A DNA stretch of 64,000 nt from Streptomyces albus subsp. albus (lineage in GTDB: Bacteria > Actinomycetota > Actinomycetes > Streptomycetales > Streptomycetaceae), in assembly GCF_000725885.1 (NCBI RefSeq), contig NZ_JODR01000005.1, positions 62,001 to 126,000 of the forward strand. The letters run 5' to 3'. Position numbers and translations under genes: made by a program. Of this stretch, positions 15,327 to 23,344 are shown in pieces; positions within the stretch are counted from its first letter, which is position 1; the number at the start of each line of letters is the position of its first letter. Below the pieces are notes generated by a model. That model was not told the DNA's origin, searched no databases, and was given only the letters and a program-made list of their open reading frames with translations.

Positions 15327-16804
15327 TCGGCGGCGACGGCGATGGATTCGCCGTCCACGTCACGGATGGGAGTGGCGCGGTCCGCGATCAGCGCGTACAG
15401 CGCGGCGGCGAGGAGGGCGCCGATGAACCAGGAGAACCCGGCCACGGCACCGAAGGCGGGCACCAGGGCGATGACGACGGCGGCTGCGGCGCTGGGCGCG
15501 AAGGCGGCGACGGCGCGCGGGTTGTAGCCCCGGCGGTAGTGGTACTCGCCCTGCGCGTCCTCGGTGTAGAGGTCGGGCACGTTGATCCTGGCCCTGCGCA
15601 GCAGCCAGTAGTCCGCCATGATCACGCCGAAGAGGGGGCCGAGGAGGGCACCGAGTCCGCCGAGGAAGTAGTTGACGACGACCGGGTTGTCGTAGAGGTT
15701 CCAGGGCAGGATCACCAGCCCCAGTACGGCGCTGACCAGGCCGGCCCTGCGGAAGTTGAGCGTGCGCGGGAAGAAGTTGACCAGCGCGTAGATGGGCGCG
15801 ACGAAGTTGGCCAGCAGATTCACCGCCACGGTGAGGGCGATCAGGGCGAGTGAGGCGACGGCCAGCAGGAACATGTTCGGGACGGTGCGGACGATGTCCG
15901 TGGGACTGGTGATGACTCGGCCGTCCAGCTTGAACTGCGCCCCGCTGAGCACCGCGACGATGACGGCGAAGAAGAGCATGTTCACCGGGATGCCGATCAC
16001 ATTGCCGCGGACGATGGCGCCGCGGCTCTTCGCCGACCGGGTGAAGTCGCAGAAGTTGAGCACGAACGTCCCGTAGACCACCACCCACAGTGCCGCGCCC
16101 TGGAGGATCTGGAGCCACATCGCGCCGCCGGTCAGCGGGGTGTCGGTGGACCAGGAGATCGAGCCGTCGGCCCGGAAGAACATCCAGGCCGCGAGGGCGC
16201 ACATGGTGATCAGCGTGGTGGGCGCGGCGAACGCCATGTAGCGCCGGATCATCTGCATCCCGTAGCTGACGATGACCACTTGGAGGGCCCACAGGGCGAG
16301 GAAGGTGATCCAGCCGAGTGTCGACTGGCCGAGCACGGAGTTGGTGTCGAGCGCGCGCAGGCTAGGGAACATCGCCGTCAGCAGGGTGCTCAGCACGGAC
16401 GAGGCCAGATACGTCTGGATGCCGAACCAGGCGATGGCGACGGCGCCCCGGACCCCGGCGGGGATCTTCGCGCCGTTGACGCCGAACGCTATACGGCTCA
16501 TGACGGGGAAGGGGACGCCCGTCTTGTGCCCCATGAACCCGGACAGGGTCAGCAGGAGGAAGAGCAGGACCGAGGCGAGCGCGAACGCCGCCAGGATGCC
16601 CCAGACGTTGAGTCCGAGGGCGAACAGCCCGATGGCGAAGGCGTAGTTGCCGAGGCTGTGCACGTCGTTGGCCCAGAGCGTGAAGACGTTGTAGGCGCCC
16701 CAGCGGCGCCCTTCCTTCTTCGTCGGGGCGAGGTCGTAGGTGTAGAGACCAGAGCTGGCGGTGCCGCTGGTGTCCACGGACGCTCGCTCATCCACGGCGG
16801 TCAT
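15323..16804 (-). CDS. NCS1 nucleobase/hydantoin:cation symporter
   Basis: 493 residues from ATG 16804 with GGAG six bases upstream. About twelve membrane helices with NCS1 signatures: WGAYNVFTLWANDVHSLGNY near helix 1, GVPFPVMSRIAFG, FVLNFCDFTRSAKSRG, NLYDNPVVVNYFLGGLGALL, and GVIMADYWLLRR near the C-terminus. Transporters of this family (uracil, allantoin, cytosine, hydantoins) use Na+ or H+. The downstream racemase-like gene is translationally coupled. A clear promoter and an inverted repeat lie upstream (separate entries). Confidence 0.92.
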   Translation of the reverse strand: MTAVDERASVDTSGTASSGLYTYDLAPTKKEGRRWGAYNVFTLWANDVHSLGNYAFAIGLFALGLNVWGILAAFALASVLLFLLLTLSGFMGHKTGVPFPVMSRIAFGVNGAKIPAGVRGAVAIAWFGIQTYLASSVLSTLLTAMFPSLRALDTNSVLGQSTLGWITFLALWALQVVIVSYGMQMIRRYMAFAAPTTLITMCALAAWMFFRADGSISWSTDTPLTGGAMWLQILQGAALWVVVYGTFVLNFCDFTRSAKSRGAIVRGNVIGIPVNMLFFAVIVAVLSGAQFKLDGRVITSPTDIVRTVPNMFLLAVASLALIALTVAVNLLANFVAPIYALVNFFPRTLNFRRAGLVSAVLGLVILPWNLYDNPVVVNYFLGGLGALLGPLFGVIMADYWLLRRARINVPDLYTEDAQGEYHYRRGYNPRAVAAFAPSAAAAVVIALVPAFGAVAGFSWFIGALLAAALYALIADRATPIRDVDGESIAVAAE

Positions 16805-16860
16805 AGGGGCTCCGGGGGAAGGGAGGGCGGGGCGGGGAACGTTCAGAGCTTTCCACGAAA

Positions 16861-16876
16861 CGGAAGCGCGATTCCG
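16861..16876. promoter_or_regulatory. Inverted repeat CGGAA-N6-TTCCG at the permease start site
   Basis: A perfect 5-bp inverted repeat with a six-base gap sits at or just after the predicted transcription start of the permease gene, where a repressor would block transcription. GGAA/TTCC inverted repeats are typical of IclR-family operators, including purine and allantoin regulators, but no regulator gene adjoins this operon. Confidence 0.5.
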
Positions 16877-16884
16877 CACGCCAG

Positions 16885-16914
16885 AACGTAGTTTTCTCCC
16901 AACAGCACCGTCAA
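16885..16914 (-). promoter_or_regulatory. Sigma-70-like promoter of permease/racemase operon
   Basis: On the minus strand TTGACG (16914-16909) and TACGTT (16890-16885) are 18 bases apart. The predicted start of transcription is near 16878, about 75 bases before the permease ATG. The same two hexamers with the same spacing occur before the ABC importer operon at 56831-56860. Confidence 0.65.
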
Positions 16915-16946
16915 GAGTTGGGAAGCGACGACTTGAGCGGATGAGC

Positions 16947-16977
16947 AAAGCGCCCTTTCCGCAGGAAAGGGCGCTTT
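16947..16977. terminator. Perfect 14-bp hairpin after the CocE hydrolase gene
   Basis: AAAGCGCCCTTTCC (16947-16960) and its complement (16964-16977) flank a three-base loop. It lies about 90 bases past the stop of the minus-strand hydrolase and upstream of the permease promoter, so it insulates the two transcripts. Confidence 0.8.
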
Positions 16978-17065
16978 CGATCAAGAGTGGAGGCGACTGG
17001 CCGGTGCGCCCCCTTTGCCGGAAGCGGAGCGGGCGCCCGTCACCACGAGCACGGTCCCGGGGAAG

Positions 17066-18769
17066 TCACGGGGCAGCGGTCACCTCCTGTCCGTCCTCGG
17101 CTCCCTGCGGGAGCAGCAGGGCCGAATCGGCGTGCAGCGTCAGCCGGACCGGTGTGAACTCGGTGGCGTCGACGCGTGCGGCGTCCGTGCCCGGGTGCGG
17201 CGCATACCGCGGATGGGCGCCCCCGCTGATCTGCCAGCGGATACGGTGCCCGGCCGCGAACCGGTGGGCGGTGGCGCTCATGGGCACGGTGAGCCGTGCG
17301 GTCCGCCCGTCCTGAGGGCGCAGCCGGCCCAGTCCGTCGCAAACGTTGACGGAACGGCCCTGCGGGTCCACGTCGCACAGCCGGGTGAAGACGTCGGCGT
17401 ACCCGGTGTCAGCGTGTACGCGCAGGTGCGCGCTGACGGGACCGACGACCTCCACCGGCTCCGACAGCGGCGGACCGGTGAAGGTCAGCACGTCCTCGCG
17501 GGCCTCCAGTGCGGTGTTGTCGCGGGACCCGGCCGCACCCGAGAGCAGCGGCCCGCCGACGGACGGGGTGGGGTCGGCGGGGTCGTAGCGGAAGGACGCC
17601 AACGGCGCGGAGTCCGTGGGCGGCTGCCGGGTGAGGTACCCGCCCGAAGCGGGGAACCACGAGGTGACAGCGGGCTGCCCCGGCCACGCGTCGAGGTCCC
17701 GCCAGGTGCCCTGGCCGCCGCCCACATGGATGCGTACGTCGGTGGGCCGCAGTCCGGAAGGGTCGGCGCACAGGTGTGCGCGCAGCCAGGCGAGGCTCTC
17801 GGTGAACACCTCGGGCCAGCCCTGTTGCAGTGCGGAGGTGTGGTCCCAGGGGCCGACGAGCAGGGCGGTCTCGCAGCCGGCCGCGCGGAGCCTGGCGTAC
17901 TGGACGAAGGCCTGGTCGACCAGGGCGTCGTGCCACCCGGTCACCAGACTCGTCGGTACGGTCCGCCGTGCCGCGGCCTCGCCCGGGTCGGCGCCCTGCC
18001 AGTACGCGTCCCGGGCGTCCGGGTGGGCGAGCACCTCGTCGAGCCACGGTATGCCGCCGCCGAGCGCGGGGGCGTACCCGTCGCGCAGCGGGCGGGTGCC
18101 GACAGCGGTGCGCACCCGCCGCCGCAGGCGCAGCATCGCGCGCAGGAACGGCCCGGTGCCCTGGTGCTGGTAGGTCATACCGGCCCCGACGGCCAGGCTG
18201 TTGTCCAGCCGGAGGGCGCCGTCCTCGTAGAACAGCGCGTACGGGTCGTGCAGCCCCACCTGTACGGCCATCGCCTTCAGCTCCGGTGGTGCCTCGCGGG
18301 CCAGCGCCCACTGCACGTAGCCGAGGTAGCTGGGGCCCACTGTGCCCAGCTTCCCGTCGAACCAGGGCTGTTCGCGCAGCCAGGCGACGGTGGCCTGCGC
18401 GTCGGAGGACTCGTTGCGCCACAGGTGGAACGTGCCGCCCGAGCCGCCGGTGCCGCGGCAGCTCTGCAGCACCACGTGGAAGCCCTGCTCGGCGAAGAGC
18501 ACGCCGTACATCGGCGACCAGGGCAGGCCCCTGCCGTACGGCGAGCGCACCAGCAGCGTGGGGAAGTCGCCCTCGGCACGCGGGAAGTAGTGGTCGGTCA
18601 CCAACGGACTGCCGTCGGCGGCCGGCACCACGAGGCCCGGCTCCCAGCCGATGTCGTGGCGCTTGGCCGGCAGGCCGCGCCAGCTCGCCCGCAGCAGCCG
18701 CGCCCGCAGGGGTGGCTTGCGGGAGGACGGCGCCCAGGTGGATCCGGAGGCGGTGGTGTGCGCTGACAT
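17066..18769 (-). CDS. CocE/NonD-family alpha/beta hydrolase (S15-type)
   Basis: 567 residues from ATG 18769 with GAGAGGGGA upstream. The N-terminal alpha/beta-hydrolase domain carries VLQSCRGTGGSGG and the nucleophile elbow GPSYLGYVQW (serine within GPSYLG), as in X-Pro dipeptidyl peptidases and cocaine esterase. The general acid region (DARDAYWQ, GWHDALVDQAFVQY) and the catalytic histidine region (VGPWDHTSALQQG) follow. The C-terminal ~230 residues form the jelly-roll domain (FRYDPADPTPSVGGPLL, ANDG-like SVNVCDGLGRL). No signal peptide, so probably cytoplasmic. It diverges from a TetR gene 95 bases away that likely controls it. Substrate unknown: an ester or amide. Confidence 0.9.
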   Translation of the reverse strand: MSAHTTASGSTWAPSSRKPPLRARLLRASWRGLPAKRHDIGWEPGLVVPAADGSPLVTDHYFPRAEGDFPTLLVRSPYGRGLPWSPMYGVLFAEQGFHVVLQSCRGTGGSGGTFHLWRNESSDAQATVAWLREQPWFDGKLGTVGPSYLGYVQWALAREAPPELKAMAVQVGLHDPYALFYEDGALRLDNSLAVGAGMTYQHQGTGPFLRAMLRLRRRVRTAVGTRPLRDGYAPALGGGIPWLDEVLAHPDARDAYWQGADPGEAAARRTVPTSLVTGWHDALVDQAFVQYARLRAAGCETALLVGPWDHTSALQQGWPEVFTESLAWLRAHLCADPSGLRPTDVRIHVGGGQGTWRDLDAWPGQPAVTSWFPASGGYLTRQPPTDSAPLASFRYDPADPTPSVGGPLLSGAAGSRDNTALEAREDVLTFTGPPLSEPVEVVGPVSAHLRVHADTGYADVFTRLCDVDPQGRSVNVCDGLGRLRPQDGRTARLTVPMSATAHRFAAGHRIRWQISGGAHPRYAPHPGTDAARVDATEFTPVRLTLHADSALLLPQGAEDGQEVTAAP

Positions 18770-18786
18770 GGTTCCCCTCTCACCTC

Positions 18787-18799
18787 CGTACGGCGTACG
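18787..18799. promoter_or_regulatory. CGTACG-N-CGTACG palindrome between divergent genes
   Basis: A 13-bp palindrome with a one-base centre lies in the 95-bp gap between the CocE-like hydrolase and the TetR gene. This is the expected place and form of a TetR-family operator controlling both genes. The adjoining GAGAATAG could hold a -10 element. Confidence 0.55.
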
Positions 18800-18864
18800 A
18801 GAATAGAGGGTGCTTGGATGACTCCCGCAAGCACCGCCGCCGATCAGGAAGGGAAGACCACACC

Positions 18865-19581
18865 GTGCCGCGCGACAGCGGGCCCGCTCCCACGGGCATC
18901 GACCCCGAACAGCTCTGGCTGCGCCCCGCCCGGCCCCGCCGGGGACGCAAACCCGCCTTCACCCGCGAAGCGATCACGGCGGCAGCCGTCGCCCTGGCCG
19001 ACGCCGAAGGGATCGAAGCGGTCACCATGCGGCGGGTCGCCGCCCAGGTCGGCGCCGGCGTCATGTCGCTCTACAGCTACGCCCCCGACAAGGACACGCT
19101 CCTGGAGCTGATGGTCGACCACGTCAGCGGCGAACTCCCCAGCGGCGCACCGCCCACCGGCGACTGGCGCGCCGATCTGCGGGCCCTCGCCCACCTCCAG
19201 CGCGCCCTCATGCTGCGGCACCCCTGGCTGCCCGCCGCCCTGGCCACCCACCACACGCCCGGCCCCAACGCCCTCGCCTTCGTGGAACGCGCCCTCGCCG
19301 CGCTGCGGCCCACCGGGCTGGACGGCGCGGCCAGGCTGGAGGTCTTCGCGCAGCTCACGGCGTTCGTGGCCGGACACGTCGCCCACGAGACCGCCCGGAC
19401 CACCGTCACCAGGTCTCCCGAGCGGGCCGCGGCCGAAGCCCGCTATCTGGCCGCCGTCGCCGCGGACGGCCACCACCCCGAACTCGCCGCCGCCCTCGCC
19501 GCCCCCGGCCGCCCCCTGACCCCGGACGCCACCTTCTCCCGCTTCCTCGACCGCCTCATCGACGGCCTCGCCACGGACTGA
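18865..19581 (+). CDS. TetR-family regulator
   Basis: 238 residues from GTG 18865 with GGGAAG nine bases before. The DNA-binding domain lies at about 28-75 (FTREAITAAAVALADAEGIE, AVTMRRVAAQVGAGVMSLYS), with the helix-turn-helix at VAAQVGAGVMSLYSY. The C-terminal part resembles TetR_C of the tetracyclin-repressor type common in actinomycetes (DWRADLRALAHLQRALMLRH). It probably represses itself and the divergent hydrolase through the palindrome at 18787. The ligand is unknown. Confidence 0.9.
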   Translation: MPRDSGPAPTGIDPEQLWLRPARPRRGRKPAFTREAITAAAVALADAEGIEAVTMRRVAAQVGAGVMSLYSYAPDKDTLLELMVDHVSGELPSGAPPTGDWRADLRALAHLQRALMLRHPWLPAALATHHTPGPNALAFVERALAALRPTGLDGAARLEVFAQLTAFVAGHVAHETARTTVTRSPERAAAEARYLAAVAADGHHPELAAALAAPGRPLTPDATFSRFLDRLIDGLATD

Positions 19582-19598
19582 GCCCGCCCAAGGCGGGC
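19582..19598 (+). terminator. Short GC hairpin after the TetR gene
   Basis: GCCCGCC (19582-19588) and GGCGGGC (19592-19598) form a 7-bp stem with a three-base loop directly after the TGA. Confidence 0.55.
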
Positions 19599-19760
19599 GG
19601 ACCGGCCGGCGACCTCCGCGAAGCCGCGCCCGGCCGCCCCTGCCGAGGCTGCCCGGAGACGGCCCGCCGCGCGGTCACCCAATCTTCACGTACGGCCGCC
19701 CATGGACAGCGGCGACTGCGGGCACCCGCACACGGTCGTCATATCGAGGGATGCATCGTT

Positions 19761-19964
19761 GTGATCGTCGTCGCGCTCGTGCTGCTGCCGGCCCTGTGGG
19801 TGCTGCTCTTCGCCATGGACCACCTGGAAGAGCGTCTGCTGCACGGTCCCGGCCCACCACGCCACGCGCGCACCCAACGGCATCTGAGGCTCGTGAACGG
19901 CGGGCGGGGCGCGGACGGCCGGAAGGCCGCCGCCATACCGGGGCGGCACCGCGACGCGGCCTGA
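19761..19964 (+). CDS. Small membrane-anchored protein
   Basis: 67 residues from GTG 19761 with GAGGGA upstream. One N-terminal membrane helix (IVVALVLLPALWVLLFAMDH) is followed by a basic tail (RHARTQRHLRLVNGGRG). Similar short proteins are widespread in streptomycetes; I know no function. It lies alone between the TetR gene and the PEP-mutase-like gene. Confidence 0.6.
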   Translation: MIVVALVLLPALWVLLFAMDHLEERLLHGPGPPRHARTQRHLRLVNGGRGADGRKAAAIPGRHRDAA

Positions 19965-20037
19965 GACGGACCTGTTCCGCGGCCCCCGGACGATGCTTCG
20001 GCCGCCACCGAAACGTTCCGCTCGTAGCGTCGGGGCC

Positions 20038-20841
20038 ATGAGCCGCGCCTTCGACCGCTTCGTCCGCCTGCACCGCCAGGAGAGCCCCCTGCTGCTGCCC
20101 AACGCCTGGGACTGCGCCTCCGCGACCGCGCTGGCCGCAGCGGGCTTCCCGGCGATCGGCACCACCAGCCTCGGGGTGGCAGCCGCCGCCGGCCTGCCCG
20201 ACGGAGCGGCGGCGACCGCGGGAACGACCCTGGAGCTGGCCCGCCGGCTCGGCGACGGCCCCTTCCTGCTGACCGTCGACGCCGAGAGCGGCTTCAGCGA
20301 CGACCCGGCCCAGGTCGCCCTGCTGGCCCGCCGGCTCCACGAGGCCGGCGCCGTCGGGATCAACCTGGAGGACGGCCGCCCGGACGGCACCCTCGCCCCG
20401 GCCGCACTGCACGCCGCGAAGATCGCCGCGGTCAAGCACGCCGTGCCCGGGCTGTTCGTCAACGCCCGCACCGACACCCACTGGCTGGGGCAGCAGCGGG
20501 AGCGGACGGCCGCACGCCTGGCCCGCTACACCCGGGCCGGGGCCGACGGGGTGTTCGTACCGGGGCTGTCCGACCCGGCGGGCATCGCCGCGCTGACGGC
20601 GTCCCTCACCGTCCCGCTCAACGTCCTCCACACCCCGGGCGGGCCCTCCCTCACCGACCTGGCCCGGCTCGGGGTGAGCCGGGTCAGCCTCGGCTCGCTC
20701 CTCTACCGCCGGGCGCTCGCGGCGGCCGTCGCCACCGCGACCGGCCTGCGCGACGGCCACCACCCTGCGGCGGCACCCGCCGCCCTCACCTACGCGCAGG
20801 TGCAGGCGCTCGCCACGCGCCGCACCGGCACCCCCGGGTAG
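20038..20841 (+). CDS. Isocitrate lyase/PEP mutase-superfamily protein
   Basis: 267 residues from ATG 20038. A TIM barrel of the PEP mutase/ICL family: LLLPNAWDCASATALAAAGF, AIGTTSLGVAAAAGLPDG, LLTVDAESGFSDDP (metal-binding aspartate), INLEDGRPDG, and NARTDTHWLG. The usual KKCxxH cysteine loop of isocitrate lyase is absent, so it is more likely a C-C or P-C lyase or hydrolase of unknown substrate. TAGCGT ends seven bases before the ATG, which would give a leaderless transcript; no ribosome site is seen. Confidence 0.88.
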   Translation: MSRAFDRFVRLHRQESPLLLPNAWDCASATALAAAGFPAIGTTSLGVAAAAGLPDGAAATAGTTLELARRLGDGPFLLTVDAESGFSDDPAQVALLARRLHEAGAVGINLEDGRPDGTLAPAALHAAKIAAVKHAVPGLFVNARTDTHWLGQQRERTAARLARYTRAGADGVFVPGLSDPAGIAALTASLTVPLNVLHTPGGPSLTDLARLGVSRVSLGSLLYRRALAAAVATATGLRDGHHPAAAPAALTYAQVQALATRRTGTPG

Positions 20842-20875
20842 GGCACCGCACGGCGGCCGGCACCACACGGGTGCG

Positions 20876-22303
20876 TCACGGCTGGGGGAGGGGCCGCCAG
20901 CCGCGGGGGTCCACCCCGCCGGGCACCGGCGCCTGCGCGTCGTACGGTTCGCGGGTGAAGACGAAGGAACCCAGGTCCAGATGGCTGACCGTGCCGTCCG
21001 GGCGCCGTACCGCGCGCAGTCGTTCCCCCGCGTAGTAGCCGTCGAGCCCGGTCCAGGTGCCGTCGTCCTCGGCGCGGAACCGGGAGCGCCGCCCGCCGCC
21101 GGACAGCGGCCCCAGCAGCAGCGCGCCGGCGGCCTGGAGCCGTACCTCCACCACCTGCGTGCCCCAGTACCAGGGCCCCGTCAGTTCCAGTACGGCCGCA
21201 TCCACCTCGGTCAGTGGCCGCCAAGGTTCGGGGATACGGGGCTCCGCGTCCGCGACGAGCCGGATCAGATCGCCGGCCACCGTCTCCACGCGGGGCCCCG
21301 AGGTGCAGTTGGCGAGGACGACCGCCGCGAGGTCCTCCGCCTCGCAGACCCACAGCGCCGCCAGGAAACCGGGCAAGGACCCCGAGTGCCCGAACAGGCC
21401 GAGTCCCTCGCGCCGTGCGAGGGCCACCCCGAGTCCGTAGCCGCTCTCCCAGTCGCCGTCCGCCGCCGGCGCCGCGGGGGACCGCATCTCGCGCACGGAC
21501 TCGGCGGCCAGCACCCGGTCGTCGCCGCGCAGCAGGAAGGCGGCGAACCGGGCCAGGTCCGCGGTGGTGGACCACAGTTGTCCCGCGGGCGCCATCAGGC
21601 CGAGGTCCTGCGCCGGCTCCGGCAGCAGCACGTCCGCCCACGGGTGCACGGCCCAGCCCTCGGCGTGCGGTTCCCGCGGAGCGGGCCCGGTGCGGTGCAG
21701 CCCGAGCGGATCGAGCACTTCGCGGCGCAGCACCTCCTGCCAGGGTGCCCCGCGCACCGCCTCCACCAGCGAGCCCAGCAGGGTGTAACCGGGGTTGGAG
21801 TAGTGGTGGCGGCGCCCGGCGGGGTGCTTGAGCGGCTCGTCACCCAGCACGTCGGACAGCCGGGGCCGCAGGGTGGCGGGGCTCCGCTCCCACCAGGGGC
21901 CGGGGGTCTCCGCGGCGAGGCCCCCGGTGTGGGACAGCAGCTGAGCGATCGTCAGCCGGCCGACGCCGGTGCCCGGCAGATGCTGCTCCAGCTCGTCCGA
22001 CAGATCCAGCAGTCCCTCGTCGCGCAGTCGCATGATCAGTACGGCGGTGAACGTCTTGGTGATCGACCCGATGCGGTACTGCACGTTCTCGTCCGGGCCG
22101 TGCCCGTCCGCGCAGGTCCGTGACCCCGCCCAGACGAGTTCGCCGCCCCGGACCACCGCTGCCACCAAAGAGGGCGCCCGGCCCTGTGCCTGCGCGGTGG
22201 CGATCCGGTGCACCAGCGCCCGGCGGGTGGCGGGAAGCAGTCCCTCGGAGGGGCGGTGCGGGCGCGGTGGGCGGGCGGCCAAGACTTCGTGCGGCTTCGT
22301 CAT
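20876..22303 (-). CDS. Serine hydrolase, class C beta-lactamase/esterase family
   Basis: 475 residues from ATG 22303. The catalytic SxxK motif is in YRIGSITKTFTAVLIMRL, the YxN motif is YSNPGYTLLGSLVEAV, and LFGHSGSLPGF supplies the third HxG-like motif. DLARFAAFLLRG and the GYGLGVALARREG segment are typical. The C-terminal ~120 residues are a lipocalin-like extension seen in peptidase-type members. No signal peptide, so probably cytoplasmic. Possible roles are D-amino-acid esterase or peptidase; not a true antibiotic lactamase by context. Confidence 0.88.
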   Translation of the reverse strand: MTKPHEVLAARPPRPHRPSEGLLPATRRALVHRIATAQAQGRAPSLVAAVVRGGELVWAGSRTCADGHGPDENVQYRIGSITKTFTAVLIMRLRDEGLLDLSDELEQHLPGTGVGRLTIAQLLSHTGGLAAETPGPWWERSPATLRPRLSDVLGDEPLKHPAGRRHHYSNPGYTLLGSLVEAVRGAPWQEVLRREVLDPLGLHRTGPAPREPHAEGWAVHPWADVLLPEPAQDLGLMAPAGQLWSTTADLARFAAFLLRGDDRVLAAESVREMRSPAAPAADGDWESGYGLGVALARREGLGLFGHSGSLPGFLAALWVCEAEDLAAVVLANCTSGPRVETVAGDLIRLVADAEPRIPEPWRPLTEVDAAVLELTGPWYWGTQVVEVRLQAAGALLLGPLSGGGRRSRFRAEDDGTWTGLDGYYAGERLRAVRRPDGTVSHLDLGSFVFTREPYDAQAPVPGGVDPRGWRPLPQP

Positions 22304-22457
22304 GGCCCACAGTCCACCCCACGCGGACCCCTCCCGGCCAGGGGTTTCACCCCGCGCCGCAGCACCGTGCACGGCCGGTCGCATCACGCCCCGAGGGCGC
22401 AGGCCCACGGCTGCCTCGGCACCACGCCTGCCGGCGTTCCGGGCCCGCCGCGCTCCG

Positions 22458-23270
22458 TCAGGACGACGAGGGAGCCACCTCGTAGTCGACGGCGAGGCCG
22501 TAGTGGTCGCTGACGGTGTCCGGCCCGCGGTCGAACACCCGCATGCACGACGTCGCCAGCAGCGTCGGCCCCGCCACCGCGCAGCGCACCATGACGTGGT
22601 CGATGCCGCGGAACGGCCAGTCGGGGTCCCGCTGGTGGGGATTCGACGGCGAGTACGTCGTCAGCCGTTCATGGGGGTGCACCGCTTCCCATGCGTCCCG
22701 GTAGCAGACGCTGAAGTCGTCGACGACGTGCCGGCCGGTGAGGAAACGGATGCTGTCCGCGCCGGCGTCGGCGTCCATGTCGCCCGCGATGACGACGTGG
22801 CCGGGAGAGGCCGCCACGATCTCCTCCAGCTGGCGTGCCACCGCCGCCGCCTGGAGGCGGCGCTCGCGCTCATGGTCCAGCTGGTAGTCGGGGAAGTGGT
22901 TGGCCACCCAGATCCTGCCGAGCGGCTGCGGGGCGAGGATTTCGGTGACGAGGCACGTACAGGCGAAATCACCGGTGCGCTCCGTGAGGTTGAGGTCCAC
23001 CTCGAAGACTCGCCCGACGGGCCACCGTGAAGCGGTGCTGATCCCCTGCCCCGGAGGTGCGCCCACGCGTCCCGGCTCCCGTTCCCGCGCCTCGGCGATG
23101 TGGAACCCGTCCCCCAGCAACCTGCGAGCCTGTTGGTTCCCGGGCGCGTGCACCGTCTCCTGAAGCGTCAGGATGTCCGGCGCGAGCTGCTCGACGCGCT
23201 CCCGGAACCGGGCCTCGCGCTCCTTCCACTCACCGCGCATGCCCCAGGTGTTGAGTGTCACGAATCGCAT
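22458..23270 (-). CDS. Endonuclease/exonuclease/phosphatase-family hydrolase
   Basis: 270 residues from ATG 23270. EEP motifs are in order: RFVTLNTWGM, PDILTLQETV (metal-binding Glu), WVANHFPDYQLDHERERRLQ, VVIAGDMDAD (NxD replaced by DMD), and DTVSDHYGLAVDYEV with the catalytic SDH. The family includes DNases, sphingomyelinases and phosphatases; without a signal peptide an intracellular phosphodiesterase is likely. It stands between the serine hydrolase and the guanine deaminase with separate gaps. Confidence 0.88.
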   Translation of the reverse strand: MRFVTLNTWGMRGEWKEREARFRERVEQLAPDILTLQETVHAPGNQQARRLLGDGFHIAEAREREPGRVGAPPGQGISTASRWPVGRVFEVDLNLTERTGDFACTCLVTEILAPQPLGRIWVANHFPDYQLDHERERRLQAAAVARQLEEIVAASPGHVVIAGDMDADAGADSIRFLTGRHVVDDFSVCYRDAWEAVHPHERLTTYSPSNPHQRDPDWPFRGIDHVMVRCAVAGPTLLATSCMRVFDRGPDTVSDHYGLAVDYEVAPSSS

Positions 23271-23344
23271 GGGTCCATGCTGACTCGCTCAGCACCCGCG
23301 CCGGCGAACCGCCACCGGGTTCCGCACCCGCCCCGGCACACGCA

